64,000 nucleotides of DNA from CAVYPR01 sp963770505 (GTDB taxonomy: Bacteria; Actinomycetota; Acidimicrobiia; Acidimicrobiales; RAAP-2). A program made the translations under genes and the position numbers. The stretch is from the NCBI GenBank assembly GCA_963770505.1, contig CAVYPR010000001.1:558001-622000 (forward strand), written 5' to 3'. Below are positions 49,382 through 58,581 of this stretch, piece after piece. The notes beneath the pieces are model-generated. The model was not told where the DNA came from, made no database searches, and worked only from the letters and a program-made list of their open reading frames with translations. Numbering within the stretch: position 1 is the first letter of the stretch; each line of letters opens with the position of its first letter.

Positions 49382-50650
49382 ATGCAGGCGCTACGGCGAG
49401 GGCATGCGGGCGCCAGGCGAACCCTCCGGGCTGCGGTGACGGGAACGCTCGTGGCCTCGGTGTGGATGACGGTGGGCACCATCGCCGCCGGCCCGGCCGA
49501 TGCCCAGGGCACACCGTCGGGCTCGGTCAGCGCCTTCGGTGACGCCACGCCCCAGGGCGGTCCGTCGGCAAGCTCGTTGAACGCGCCGGTGGCCGGCGTG
49601 GCGTCGACGCCGGATGGCGAAGGATATTGGCTGGTCGGGGCCGACGGCGGGGTCTTCACCTACGGCGACGCCCGGTTCTACGGCTCCGAGAGTGGCTTGG
49701 GAGTGCTCACCCCGTTCGTCGGGATCGCCCCCACCCCTGACGGCGCCGGCTACTGGATAGCCGGCGATTTCGGCAATGTCTACAGCTTCGGCGATGCACC
49801 GACAGAGGGCTTTTTCGGGGTGACGCCCGAGGCCCCGGTGGTCGGGATCGCCGCCGACCCCGCCGGCACCGGCTACTGGCTGGTGGCGGCGGACGGTGGG
49901 GTCTTCAGCGTCGGCGGCGCCCCCTTCTATGGATCAATGGGCGGTGCGCCGCTCGACGCACCGGTGGTCGGCATGGCTCCCACCCCCGACGGCCACGGCT
50001 ACTGGCTGGTGGCGGCGGACGGTGGGGTCTTCAGCTTCGGCGATGCGAGCTACGGCGGGTCGATGGGCGGCAGGCCGCTCAACGCCCCGGTGGTCGGGAT
50101 CGCCGCCGACCCCGCCGGCACCGGCTACTGGCTGGTGGCGGCGGACGGCGGGGTCTTCGGCTTCGGCGGCGCCCCCTTCTACGGCTCCGAGGGGGGAACG
50201 CCGGCGAGCGGTGACATCCCGGTGGTCGGCTTGGCCCCTGTGCCCGACGGCCACGGCTACTGGCTGTCGACCACCGACAAGGTGCTGCCCGCGCCGGCGG
50301 CGGTGCCCTCGGTGCTGGACCGGTGCAACCTTCCGACCGCCGGGCCGTCGGTGGAGCCCCGCACCATCGTGCTCGCCTGTGGGGACGGCAACGCCAGCCT
50401 CACCGGCCTCATCTGGTCGTCGTGGACCAAGACCACGGCTGCGGCGGCCGGCGAGTACACCCACAACACCTGCACGCCCGACTGCGCGAACGGCACCTTC
50501 GTCACCGTGCCGGCCACGATCCGACTCGGCTATCCGATGGAGACGGGCGCCGGACCAGAGTTCGCCATGATCAGCTACACCTATGCCAACTCCGCCGCTC
50601 CAAGCGGCTCCTCCACCATGGCCGAGGTGGCACCCACCAGCGCCGGCTAA
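49382..50650 (+). CDS. Secreted GYWLVAADGG-repeat protein
   Basis: A 422-residue exported protein. A basic N-terminus and hydrophobic segment (about 15-40, ending AGPADAQG) form the signal peptide. Residues 60-300 hold about six repeats of roughly 42 residues built on PVVGIAxxPxGxGYWLVAADGGVFSF-like units, likely beta-propeller-type blades. A C-terminal domain (about 310-420) has paired cysteines (CNLP, LACGDG, NTCTPDCAN) and may be an independent binding domain. ATG 49382 has GGGAGG at 49369-49374. Such repeats are frequent in Acidimicrobiales exoproteins; the function is unknown. Confidence 0.88.
   Translation: MQALRRGHAGARRTLRAAVTGTLVASVWMTVGTIAAGPADAQGTPSGSVSAFGDATPQGGPSASSLNAPVAGVASTPDGEGYWLVGADGGVFTYGDARFYGSESGLGVLTPFVGIAPTPDGAGYWIAGDFGNVYSFGDAPTEGFFGVTPEAPVVGIAADPAGTGYWLVAADGGVFSVGGAPFYGSMGGAPLDAPVVGMAPTPDGHGYWLVAADGGVFSFGDASYGGSMGGRPLNAPVVGIAADPAGTGYWLVAADGGVFGFGGAPFYGSEGGTPASGDIPVVGLAPVPDGHGYWLSTTDKVLPAPAAVPSVLDRCNLPTAGPSVEPRTIVLACGDGNASLTGLIWSSWTKTTAAAAGEYTHNTCTPDCANGTFVTVPATIRLGYPMETGAGPEFAMISYTYANSAAPSGSSTMAEVAPTSAG
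49832..50148 (+). repeat. Near-identical coding repeats within the secreted protein gene
   Basis: A block of about 65 bp beginning GCCCCGGTGGTCGGGATCG at 49832 recurs at 50084, 252 bp (two 84-residue/six-blade units of 42 residues) later, with at most a base of difference. Shorter copies occur at about 49990-50040. This indicates recent internal duplication or gene-conversion between blades. Confidence 0.7.
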
Positions 50651-50730
50651 CCCTGCACCCCCTTCGGCGCGCAGGGTCCTATCGCTGCAGCCAAGAACGT
50701 CCTCGGATTGACCAAGCCGCGGTCGCTAAC

Positions 50731-53262
50731 ATGCCGGCCGTGGGAGGTCGAGGGGGTCGAGCGCCCGGCGCGCAACTCTCCCGGGGACGCCTGGTCGCTC
50801 TGCTGCTCGTGGTGGCGACGGTCGCCTCCCTCACCTACGGCGGTGACGCCGGCGCGTCCGGGGGAGCGGCCGGTGGCGGGGGCACCGCCTGCCGGGCCGA
50901 TCACGTCACCCAGCTGCCCCTGGGGCAGGCCCGGGCGAGGGCCCAGGTCCTCCTGGCCAAGATGACGCTGACACAGGAGGACGACCTGCTCCACGGGGCT
51001 GGCACATACCAGGGCCCGGTCGGCAGTATCGGCAGCACCGAGCCGATCCCGTCCCTGGGGATCCCGGCACTCACTCAAGAGGACGGGCCGGCCGGGATCG
51101 GGGACCAGGCCCAGGGAGTCACCCAACTGCCGGCGCCCGAGGCGCTCGCCGCCACCTTCGATTCCTCCGCCGCCGCCTGCTACGGCCAGGTGATCGGGGC
51201 CGAGGCCCGGACCAAGGGGGTCGAGATGGTTTACGGACCGACGGTCAACATCGTCCGGGAGCCCCAATGGGGGAGGGCGTTCGAGAGCCTCGGCGAGGAC
51301 CCCGACCTGGCCGGCACCATCGGTGCCGCCGAGGTGGAGGGCATCCAGCGGACCGGGGTCATGGCCCAGGTGAAGCACTACGCCGTCTACACCCAGGAGA
51401 CCAACCGCCTCGTCCCGGCCGACGACGCCGTGCTGAGCACAAAGGCCCTCCACGAGATCTACCTCCGCCCGTTCACCCAGATCGTGGCCGCAGCCAAGCC
51501 TGCGTCGATCATGTGCGCCTACGGCGAGGTCGGGGGGGTCGGGAACTGCGAGGACCGCTCCCTGATCGCCGGCTACCTCGACTCCACACTGCACTACACC
51601 GGGTTCGTGGGATCCGACTACCACGCCACCATGTCGACCGCCGGTGCGCTCGCCGCCGGACTCGACCAGGAGCAACCCGAGAGCACCCAGTTCGGTTCGG
51701 CGCTGGTCGCCGCGGTCGAGGCCGGCCAGGTCCCGCGAGCCGAGGTCGACCAGGCCGCACTGCGGGTGCTCACGCAGATGAAGCGCTTCGGGTTGGTCGC
51801 GCATCCTCCCCGCGGAACGGTGCGCACGCCCGCGTCGACCCCGGCCGACCTCTCGGTGGCCGAGCAGGTGTCCGAGGAGGGCACCACGCTGCTGAAGGAC
51901 GCACGCAGCACCCTCCCCCTCGACAAGGCCGGTCGGGGAGCGATCGCCGTCATCGGACCGGGGGCGAGCACGACAGCGGTGACCGCGGGCGGCGGCAGCG
52001 CGTCGGTGCTGGCCGCCCACCCGGTGACCGCCCTGGAGGGCATCCGGGCCGCGGTCGCCGGCCGACGGTCGGTCACCGAGACGGCCGGCCTTCCCACCCT
52101 GAGCCAGCTCCAGCCCGTTCCGACCTCGGACCTGCGCCCGGAGTCCGGGCCCGGCGGCGCGTCGGCCTCGGAGGCCACCCTGACCGCGCCCGAGACCGGG
52201 ACCTACGAGCTCGGGTTCTCCGAACCCCCCTACTACGTGCCCATCACCCTGACCCTCGACGGCGCCCCGGTCGTGGTGAACGCGTCGACCACCCCGCGGC
52301 CGCTCTACGTCGGGACGGCCGATCTGGTCGCCGGCCACACCTACACCTTGACCGGCCCGGTGGACCACCTCGTGTGGGCCACCCCGTCGGTCATCGAGGC
52401 CGACCTGGCCAAGGCGGCGGCGGCCGCCCACCGTGCGGCGGTGGCCGTGGTCGTTGTGTCCGACGGTCAGGAGTCCGAGGCCGCCGACCGTGTGAACCTC
52501 GCCCTGCCCGGGGACCAGGACGGCCTGGTCGAGGCGGTGGCCAGGGCGAACCCCCGCACGGTCGTCGTCATCGATGCCGGCGCCCCGGTGACGATGCCCT
52601 GGCTCTCGAAGGTGCCCGCGGTCCTCGACGCGTGGTACCCGGGGGAGGCCGGTGGGACGGCCCTGGCGGCGATCCTCTTCGGCCGGGCCGACCCGTCGGG
52701 CCATCTTCCGATGACCTTCCCCCGTTCGGTCACCGCCGACCCGGTCGCCACCGCCGCCCAGTTCCCCGGCACCGGCGGCACGGTCCAGTTCACCGAGGGG
52801 GTCGACGTCGGCTACCGCGGCTTCGAGGCGTCGGGAACGTCCCCGCTCTTCCCCTTCGGCTACGGGCTCTCCTACACGACCTTCTCGTACACCTCGCCTG
52901 AGGTCGACGTGACGAGCCACCACGGACTCCCGACGGTCCACGCCTCGGTGCTGGTCACCAACACGGGGGGACGGGCCGGTGCCGATGTGGCACAGCTCTA
53001 CCTGGGGGAGCCCGGGAGCGCCGACGAGCCCGCCCGCCAGCTCGAGGCCTTCGCCAGGGTCCCTCTCGACCCGGGCCAGTCGCGGCGGGTCTCCTTCGGG
53101 CTGCAGGGTCTCCAGCTCGGGTACTACTCGACCGCCAAGCACCGCTGGGAGATCTCGGCCGGCCGCTACCGGATCCGGATGGGTGATTCGTCGGCGCTGT
53201 CGGGGCTGCCCGTGTCGGTCGCCTTCAAGCTGGACCACGGGTCAGCCCTCCCGTCGGCGTGA
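50731..53262 (+). CDS. Secreted glycoside hydrolase family 3 protein
   Basis: An 843-residue GH3 enzyme (beta-glucosidase/beta-xylosidase class). After a signal peptide (hydrophobic at about 20-35) come the (beta/alpha)8 domain with the nucleophile D296 in FVGSDYHATMS, the alpha/beta sandwich domain with VVVVSDGQESEAADR, and a C-terminal fibronectin III-like domain with YGLSYTTFSY. A PA14-like insert (PETGTYELGFSEPPYYVPI, about 485-545) may recognise sugars. ATG 50731 is used; GTG 50740, 7 nt after TAACAT, is a plausible leaderless start. It probably liberates sugars outside the cell. Confidence 0.92.
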   Translation: MPAVGGRGGRAPGAQLSRGRLVALLLVVATVASLTYGGDAGASGGAAGGGGTACRADHVTQLPLGQARARAQVLLAKMTLTQEDDLLHGAGTYQGPVGSIGSTEPIPSLGIPALTQEDGPAGIGDQAQGVTQLPAPEALAATFDSSAAACYGQVIGAEARTKGVEMVYGPTVNIVREPQWGRAFESLGEDPDLAGTIGAAEVEGIQRTGVMAQVKHYAVYTQETNRLVPADDAVLSTKALHEIYLRPFTQIVAAAKPASIMCAYGEVGGVGNCEDRSLIAGYLDSTLHYTGFVGSDYHATMSTAGALAAGLDQEQPESTQFGSALVAAVEAGQVPRAEVDQAALRVLTQMKRFGLVAHPPRGTVRTPASTPADLSVAEQVSEEGTTLLKDARSTLPLDKAGRGAIAVIGPGASTTAVTAGGGSASVLAAHPVTALEGIRAAVAGRRSVTETAGLPTLSQLQPVPTSDLRPESGPGGASASEATLTAPETGTYELGFSEPPYYVPITLTLDGAPVVVNASTTPRPLYVGTADLVAGHTYTLTGPVDHLVWATPSVIEADLAKAAAAAHRAAVAVVVVSDGQESEAADRVNLALPGDQDGLVEAVARANPRTVVVIDAGAPVTMPWLSKVPAVLDAWYPGEAGGTALAAILFGRADPSGHLPMTFPRSVTADPVATAAQFPGTGGTVQFTEGVDVGYRGFEASGTSPLFPFGYGLSYTTFSYTSPEVDVTSHHGLPTVHASVLVTNTGGRAGADVAQLYLGEPGSADEPARQLEAFARVPLDPGQSRRVSFGLQGLQLGYYSTAKHRWEISAGRYRIRMGDSSALSGLPVSVAFKLDHGSALPSA

Positions 53263-53464
53263 CGGCGCCGCGGTGAGCCGGGCGGACCGCGGCCAACCGT
53301 CGGAAGGGGGGCGGCGCACAAGACTGGCGAGCATGCGCGCTCCGCACTGCTTTGGCTGTGATACTGGCAAAGTGAGACCTGGGAGCCTCCACTCCCTGGT
53401 CCCGGTCTGGCATGTGCCGACGCCGGTCAGAGGTCAAGGTCACGACATGAAAGGAATGAGGTAA

Positions 53465-53854
53465 ATGGTCGCGTATCTCTATCCCCAGCAGAGCGTGTTC
53501 TGGAGCATGGTCGAGTTCTTCCTCCTCTTCATCTGGATCTGGCTCTTGATCGTCATCTTCGGGGACATCTTCCGGAGTCACGACTTGGGCGGTTGGGCCA
53601 AGGCCCTCTGGGTGATCTTCGTGATCGTCCTCCCCTTCCTGGGCATCCTCGTCTACCTGATCGCTCGCGGCGGAAAGATGCAGGAGCGAGCCGCCGAGCA
53701 AGCCAGGCTCCAAAAAGAGGCCTTCGACGCCCAGGTTCGCCAGGCGGCGGGGAGCTCAAGTGCGGACGAACTGGCGAAGCTGGTCGACCTGAAGGACAAG
53801 GGCGTGCTGACCGACGCCGAGTTCCAGACCCAGAAGGCCAAGCTCTTGAATTGA
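53465..53854 (+). CDS. Membrane protein with PLDc_N-like helices and SHOCT domain
   Basis: A 129-residue protein with two transmembrane helices (about 10-37 and 44-68; FLLFIWIWLLIVIFG and WVIFVIVLPFLGILVYLIA) as in PLDc_N domains, a charged linker (about 70-100), and a C-terminal SHOCT motif (ELAKLVDLKDKGVLTDAEFQ). SHOCT is a short oligomerisation-type domain. ATG 53465 is preceded by AAAGGAATGAGG. It lies upstream of a SulP transporter; a second SHOCT protein is at 58026. Confidence 0.88.
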   Translation: MVAYLYPQQSVFWSMVEFFLLFIWIWLLIVIFGDIFRSHDLGGWAKALWVIFVIVLPFLGILVYLIARGGKMQERAAEQARLQKEAFDAQVRQAAGSSSADELAKLVDLKDKGVLTDAEFQTQKAKLLN

Positions 53855-54053
53855 CGCCACGCGCATGGGACCGTGACGTCGCCGCGGGCCCGTGTCGACT
53901 CGTGCACCAGGTCGGCCGGCTTGGGCGCAGATGTGCTCGAAGAGGCGCGATACCAAGATCTCGATGGGCCGCGTGTAGTAGGGATGCGAGAATGACTCAG
54001 CCACTCCCATCCTCGGGGCATCGGCTGGTGGTGCCGAGTCGGCGCAAGGTCGC

Positions 54054-55772
54054 GTGAAGCCACGCCTGCGGCGCTGGGCTCCGGGGCTGAGCACCCTCGG
54101 TGGCTACCAGCGCGGCTGGCTTCGCCCGGACCTGGTGGCGGGCGTCGTGCTCGCGGCGATCCTGGTCCCCCAGGGCATGGCCTACGCGGAGCTGGCCGGG
54201 CTCCCCCCGGTGACCGGGCTCTACACGACGATCGCCTGCCTGGTCGCCTACGCGGCGTTCGGTCCCTCCAAGGTGCTCGTGCTGGGCCCGGACTCGTCGG
54301 TCTCCCCACTGATCCTGGCGGCCATCACGCCCCTGCTCGTCACCGACGATCCAGCGAGGGCGATCGCGCTGGCCGGCATGCTGGCCGTGCTCGTCGGGCT
54401 GATCGAGATCGGATTGGGGGTGGCCAAGCTCGGCTTCGTCGCAGACCTGCTGTCCAGCGAGGTGCGGGTCGGGTACCTCAACGGACTGGCGGTCACGATC
54501 CTCGTAGGACAGTTGCCCAAGCTCTTCGGGTTCTCCACGAGTGCCGACAGCTTCATCGGCGAGCTACGCGCCTTCTTCGACGGACTGGACCAGACCAGCC
54601 GGACGACGTTGATCACCGGCCTCTGCGTCCTTGCCGTGCTGCTCGTCCTGCCCCGCTTGACCGCTCGCGTGCCGGCGGTGCTGGTGGCCGTGGTGGGCGT
54701 CACCATCGTCTCTGCGGTACTCGACCTTGCGTCGAAGGGCGTGGCGACCGTGGGCACCCTGCCCAAGGGCGTGCCCGTGCCGACCTTGCCCTGGACGTCG
54801 TGGTCCGACGTCGGCCCCCTCGTCTTGGGCGCCGTAGGCATCACGATGGTGTCGCTCACCGACACGATCGCCACCTCGAGCAGCTTCGCCGCACGGCACG
54901 GCGACGAGGTCGACCCCGATCAGGAGATGGTCGGCATCGGCACCTCGAACATCGCGGCCGGGTTCTTCCAGGGCTTCGCCGTCTCGGTCAGCGGCTCGCG
55001 GACCGCCGTGGCCGACCAGGCAGGGGCCAAGACCCAGGTGACGGGCCTGGTCGGGGCCGGTCTGGTCGTCCTGCTGCTCCTCTTCTTGAACGGGCTGCTG
55101 GCCGACCTCCCCCAGACGGCGCTGGCCGCCGTCGTCATCACGGCGGCCCTGTCGCTCATGGACGTGGCGGCGCTCCGTCGCTACGCACGGGTGCGCACGT
55201 CCTCGCTCGTGGTGAGTCTGGTGGCCGCGGGCGGCGTGATCTTCCTGGGCGTGCTGCAGGGGATTCTCGTGGCCATCGCCTTGGCGATTCTGCTGTTCTT
55301 CCAGCGCGGCTGGCGGCCCCACGGCACCGTCCTCGGGGACGTGCCCGGGAGCGCCGGGTGGCACAGCCTTGCCGAGTACCCGGAGGCGACCGAACTGCCC
55401 GGCATCGTCGTGTTCCGCTGGGAGGCCCCCCTCTTCTTCGCCAACAGCGGGCAGTTCCGCGACCAGGTTCGCAGGCTGGTCCGCCAGCGGTCACCCAAGT
55501 GGGTCGTCTTGCAGTGCGAAGCGGTGACGGACATCGACGTCACGGCCGCAGAAGTGCTCGAGGCCCTGGACCAGGAGCTCAACGACCGCGGCATCCACCT
55601 GGCCTTCGTGGAGCTGCGGGATCGACTGCAGGACCTGGTGCGGCGCTACGGTCTCCACGCCACCTTGGACCAAGAGCACTTCTATGCGAGCCTCGATGAC
55701 GCACTCGGAGCCATCGCCGATGCGAGCGGGGGCGAGCCCCCACCGACTGACGAAGGGGCAACACCACAGTGA
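54054..55772 (+). CDS. SulP-family anion transporter with STAS domain
   Basis: A 572-residue SLC26/SulP protein. The N-terminal signature LVAGVVLAAILVPQGMAYAELAGLPPVTGLYT is evident in parts (e.g. VPQGMAYAELAG), followed by about 11 further hydrophobic segments up to residue 420, and a cytoplasmic STAS domain (about 440-555). Substrates in the family are sulfate, bicarbonate or other anions. GTG 54054 is preceded by AAGG with a short gap. Its stop overlaps the MFS transporter GTG, so both are made together. Confidence 0.93.
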   Translation: MKPRLRRWAPGLSTLGGYQRGWLRPDLVAGVVLAAILVPQGMAYAELAGLPPVTGLYTTIACLVAYAAFGPSKVLVLGPDSSVSPLILAAITPLLVTDDPARAIALAGMLAVLVGLIEIGLGVAKLGFVADLLSSEVRVGYLNGLAVTILVGQLPKLFGFSTSADSFIGELRAFFDGLDQTSRTTLITGLCVLAVLLVLPRLTARVPAVLVAVVGVTIVSAVLDLASKGVATVGTLPKGVPVPTLPWTSWSDVGPLVLGAVGITMVSLTDTIATSSSFAARHGDEVDPDQEMVGIGTSNIAAGFFQGFAVSVSGSRTAVADQAGAKTQVTGLVGAGLVVLLLLFLNGLLADLPQTALAAVVITAALSLMDVAALRRYARVRTSSLVVSLVAAGGVIFLGVLQGILVAIALAILLFFQRGWRPHGTVLGDVPGSAGWHSLAEYPEATELPGIVVFRWEAPLFFANSGQFRDQVRRLVRQRSPKWVVLQCEAVTDIDVTAAEVLEALDQELNDRGIHLAFVELRDRLQDLVRRYGLHATLDQEHFYASLDDALGAIADASGGEPPPTDEGATPQ

Positions 55773-57367
55773 GCACGGAGCCTGAGCAGAAAGCGGGGGA
55801 GCCGGACCCGCCGAACCCGAGACTTGCCCTGTTGTTGGCCATGGCCATGTTCGTCCTGGTCGTCGATACCTCGCTGATGAACGTGTCGATCTCGGCCGTC
55901 GTCCACGACCTGCACACCACCGCCAGCGGGGTCCAGTCGGCCATCGCCCTGGAAGCACTGGTCTCGGCCGCCTTCATCTTGATCAACTCGAAGATGGGCG
56001 ATCTCATGGGGCGCAAGCGTGCGTATGTCATCGGGCTCCTGGCCTACGCCGTCGGTGCGTCGGCGATGGTGGTGACGCAGAGCTTGACCGTCATCATCGT
56101 CTTCTGGGCGATCATCGGAGGCCTGGGGGCGTCGCTCCTGCTCCCAGCGATGCAGTCGTTGATCCACGGAAACTTCACTGGTGATGCGCAGAAGCGGGCC
56201 TACGCGCTGGTCGGGGCATCCGCGGCGATCGCCGCCGCCGTCGGCCCGCTGCTCGGTGGGTTCCTCACGACCTACTTGTCGTGGCGCGTCGGCTTCGGCC
56301 TGGAGGTTGTGATCATCCTGGTCGTGCTGTCCCAGATTCGCCTCGTCAAGGACGTTCCCTACACCGGGCCCCGCAAGATCGACGCCGTCGGGGCAGTGCT
56401 CTCCGTGGTCGGGATGGGCGGCGTGGTGCTCGGCATCCTCGTCTGGCAGGAGGGTGGCGAGTTCGTGGGACTCATCATCGGGATCGGAGCCGTGATGCTC
56501 GCGGCGCTCGCCTTCTGGCTGGTGCGCCGCAAGAGACAGGGGAAGCCCACCCTCCTCGACCCAGCCCTCTTCAAGCACCTGAACTTTCGCATCGGGATCT
56601 CACAGCAGATGCTCCAGCAGATCACCCTGGGCGGGGCGATGATCGCCCTCCCGCTCTTTCTCCAGATGACGCTGGAGTACAACGCCATGCAGGCCGGGCT
56701 CTCGCTCGCCCCACTGTCGCTGTCGATGTTCGGCATGGCATTGCTCGCCGGCCGCAAGGCCGGGAAGCGCCGCCCCGCCAACATCGTCCTGGCCGGGTTC
56801 GCGCTGAGCACCGTGGGCATGGCCGCCATCATTCCCCTGGTGCCCAGGGTGGATTCGGGGTGGTACCTGGTGCTTCCCCTGGTGATCACGGGGTCGGGCT
56901 TGGGCCTGCTCGTCTCCCAACTCAACAACTTCACGCTGGCGCCGATCGCCGAAGAGCGCGTGAGTGAGGCGGCCGGGGTCAACTCCGCCGGCGGCTCCTT
57001 CGGACTGTCCTTTGGCCTGGCCCTGGCCGGCGGCCTCATGTTGTGGGCCCTGGCGCTGAGCTTCACCCATCAAACCGACAACAGCGTGGTCATCCCGCCG
57101 GCCCAGAAGCAACAGATCTCTGTCACGCTCGAACACGATGCGGAGGTGATGAGCAATACCGCGCTCCAAAAGCAGATCTCCGATCAGCCCAAGGCTGTCC
57201 AGCAGGAGGTGCTGGCGATCAACACCCACGCCAGGAACCTTTCCCTCCAGGTGGCGTTGCTCGTGCCTGCCTGTGCGTCCCTTCTCGGCTTCGCCAACGC
57301 GTTCCGCATGCGGCGCCTCCCGGACATCACCCCCAAGGCGGGGCTCGAGGGGGTCGGTCTGGGGTAG
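55769..57367 (+). CDS. MFS transporter, DHA2 (14-helix) type
   Basis: A 532-residue major facilitator protein. The first helix carries the DHA2 signature LVVDTSLMNVSISAV, loop 2-3 has KMGDLMGRKRAY, and helix 5 has GPLLGGFLT (motif C). About 14 hydrophobic segments can be counted, with an extracytoplasmic loop (about 440-485) near the end. It is likely a proton-driven drug or metabolite exporter. GTG 55769 overlaps the SulP stop. Confidence 0.93.
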   Translation: MSTEPEQKAGEPDPPNPRLALLLAMAMFVLVVDTSLMNVSISAVVHDLHTTASGVQSAIALEALVSAAFILINSKMGDLMGRKRAYVIGLLAYAVGASAMVVTQSLTVIIVFWAIIGGLGASLLLPAMQSLIHGNFTGDAQKRAYALVGASAAIAAAVGPLLGGFLTTYLSWRVGFGLEVVIILVVLSQIRLVKDVPYTGPRKIDAVGAVLSVVGMGGVVLGILVWQEGGEFVGLIIGIGAVMLAALAFWLVRRKRQGKPTLLDPALFKHLNFRIGISQQMLQQITLGGAMIALPLFLQMTLEYNAMQAGLSLAPLSLSMFGMALLAGRKAGKRRPANIVLAGFALSTVGMAAIIPLVPRVDSGWYLVLPLVITGSGLGLLVSQLNNFTLAPIAEERVSEAAGVNSAGGSFGLSFGLALAGGLMLWALALSFTHQTDNSVVIPPAQKQQISVTLEHDAEVMSNTALQKQISDQPKAVQQEVLAINTHARNLSLQVALLVPACASLLGFANAFRMRRLPDITPKAGLEGVGLG

Positions 57368-57525
57368 CTCCGGCGAGCGCTGGGACCAGTCCGGCAACCG
57401 GGCCGGACCCATGCCACCCCCGGCGCCCCTGGTGGCCGAGGGCCCGTCCACGTCATCGAATGGTTGCCTATACGCTGAGGCCGTTCGTCGCCACGAAGCG
57501 ACCCGCACCGCAAAGGAAGAGCCAC

Positions 57526-57963
57526 ATGGCAACAACGGAACGACCACTGGGCCCCATCAGCTACCTCATCGTGGAGTTCCCCGGGAACAAGATGAAGGGC
57601 GAGGGTTTCCCCATCCTGCTGGACCTCGTGGACAAGGGCCTCGTCCGCATCCTCGACTTCCGGTTTGTCACCCGTCTCGGGGACGGCTCCATGCAGGCGC
57701 TGGAGTTGAGCGACATCGACCTCGACGGGCAGTTCGACCTGGCCGTCTTCGAGGGGGTGTCGTCGGGACTACTCGACCAGAGCGACTTCGACGATGCGGC
57801 CAGCGTCATCGATCAGGGATCCTCGGCCGGCATCCTCATCTTCGAGAACACCTGGGCCACCAGCTTCATAGAGGCCCTGCGCCAGGACAATGGCCAGCTG
57901 GTGGCGGCGGGCTACATCCCCCAGGATGCCCTTGTGGCCTCGCTGGAGGCCACCGGGGGCTGA
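57526..57963 (+). CDS. DUF6325 family protein
   Basis: A 145-residue soluble protein starting LGPISYLIVEFPGNKMKG, with LDLVDKGLVRILDFRFV, ALELSDID and GILIFENTWATSF, the pattern of DUF6325/DUF1269-like actinobacterial proteins often found next to SHOCT proteins. Function unknown. ATG 57526 has AAGGAAG upstream. It is followed 62 bp later by a SHOCT protein with its own strong ribosome-binding site, so the two are probably one unit. Confidence 0.85.
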   Translation: MATTERPLGPISYLIVEFPGNKMKGEGFPILLDLVDKGLVRILDFRFVTRLGDGSMQALELSDIDLDGQFDLAVFEGVSSGLLDQSDFDDAASVIDQGSSAGILIFENTWATSFIEALRQDNGQLVAAGYIPQDALVASLEATGG

Positions 57964-58025
57964 AGAAGATCCCGCCGGGATCCACGCAGCCAAGCGGACT
58001 CAGACACGCAAAAAAAGGAGCGCCC

Positions 58026-58292
58026 ATGCCAGGACTACTACGAGGTGTCGCCCGGACGGCCGCGATCGCCGGAACGGCCACGGCTGTGTCGAACCGGGTC
58101 TCTCGCCGGCAGGCGAACCGCTGGTCGCAGCAGGAGCAGCAGCAGTACGCCCAGCAACCGTACGAGCAGCCGCCTCCCCAGCCGGCGCCCGATCCGATCT
58201 CGCAGCTGAAGGAGCTGGCTGGCCTCCGCGACCAAGGCATTCTCACCGATGAGGAGTTCGCGGCCCAGAAAGCCAAGATTCTCGGCTCCTAG
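58026..58292 (+). CDS. SHOCT-domain protein
   Basis: An 88-residue protein: an Ala/Thr-rich N-terminus (VARTAAIAGTATAVSNRVSR), a Gln/Pro-rich linker (about 35-58) and a C-terminal SHOCT motif (LKELAGLRDQGILTDEEFAA). ATG 58026 has AAGGAG closely upstream. The family frequently accompanies DUF6325 and stress or membrane proteins in Actinobacteria. Its SHOCT domain is close to that of the protein at 53465-53854. Confidence 0.88.
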   Translation: MPGLLRGVARTAAIAGTATAVSNRVSRRQANRWSQQEQQQYAQQPYEQPPPQPAPDPISQLKELAGLRDQGILTDEEFAAQKAKILGS

Positions 58293-58581
58293 AGGGGAGC
58301 CGACGGCAACCTGACCCGTGCGCTTCGTCCTCGGACACCGCCATGTCTGGTCGGGGTCTGCGCCAGGCAGGTGATCCGAGGCTGCGAGGAAACGGCCGTC
58401 AGAGGGAGAGCACCCGCGGTGCCGCACCCTGCCTCGATGCGTCGGTGGGCCACCTGCCGGAGGAGGCGTCGCCCGTAGGAGATGGTGGATCCTGGCCTGC
58501 GACCTGGGTCCCCACCCGTCTTCGCCTTCGGGCACGCCGACCCTCACGGGCATGCGGCCGAGATCGGTAGAGTCCTGCGGC

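Noticed and set aside
50647..53238. A reverse-strand open frame of about 860 codons opposite the GH3 gene
   Set aside because: Composition is Gly/Arg/His/Val-biased without motifs; the forward frame has signal peptide, nucleophile and domain structure of GH3.
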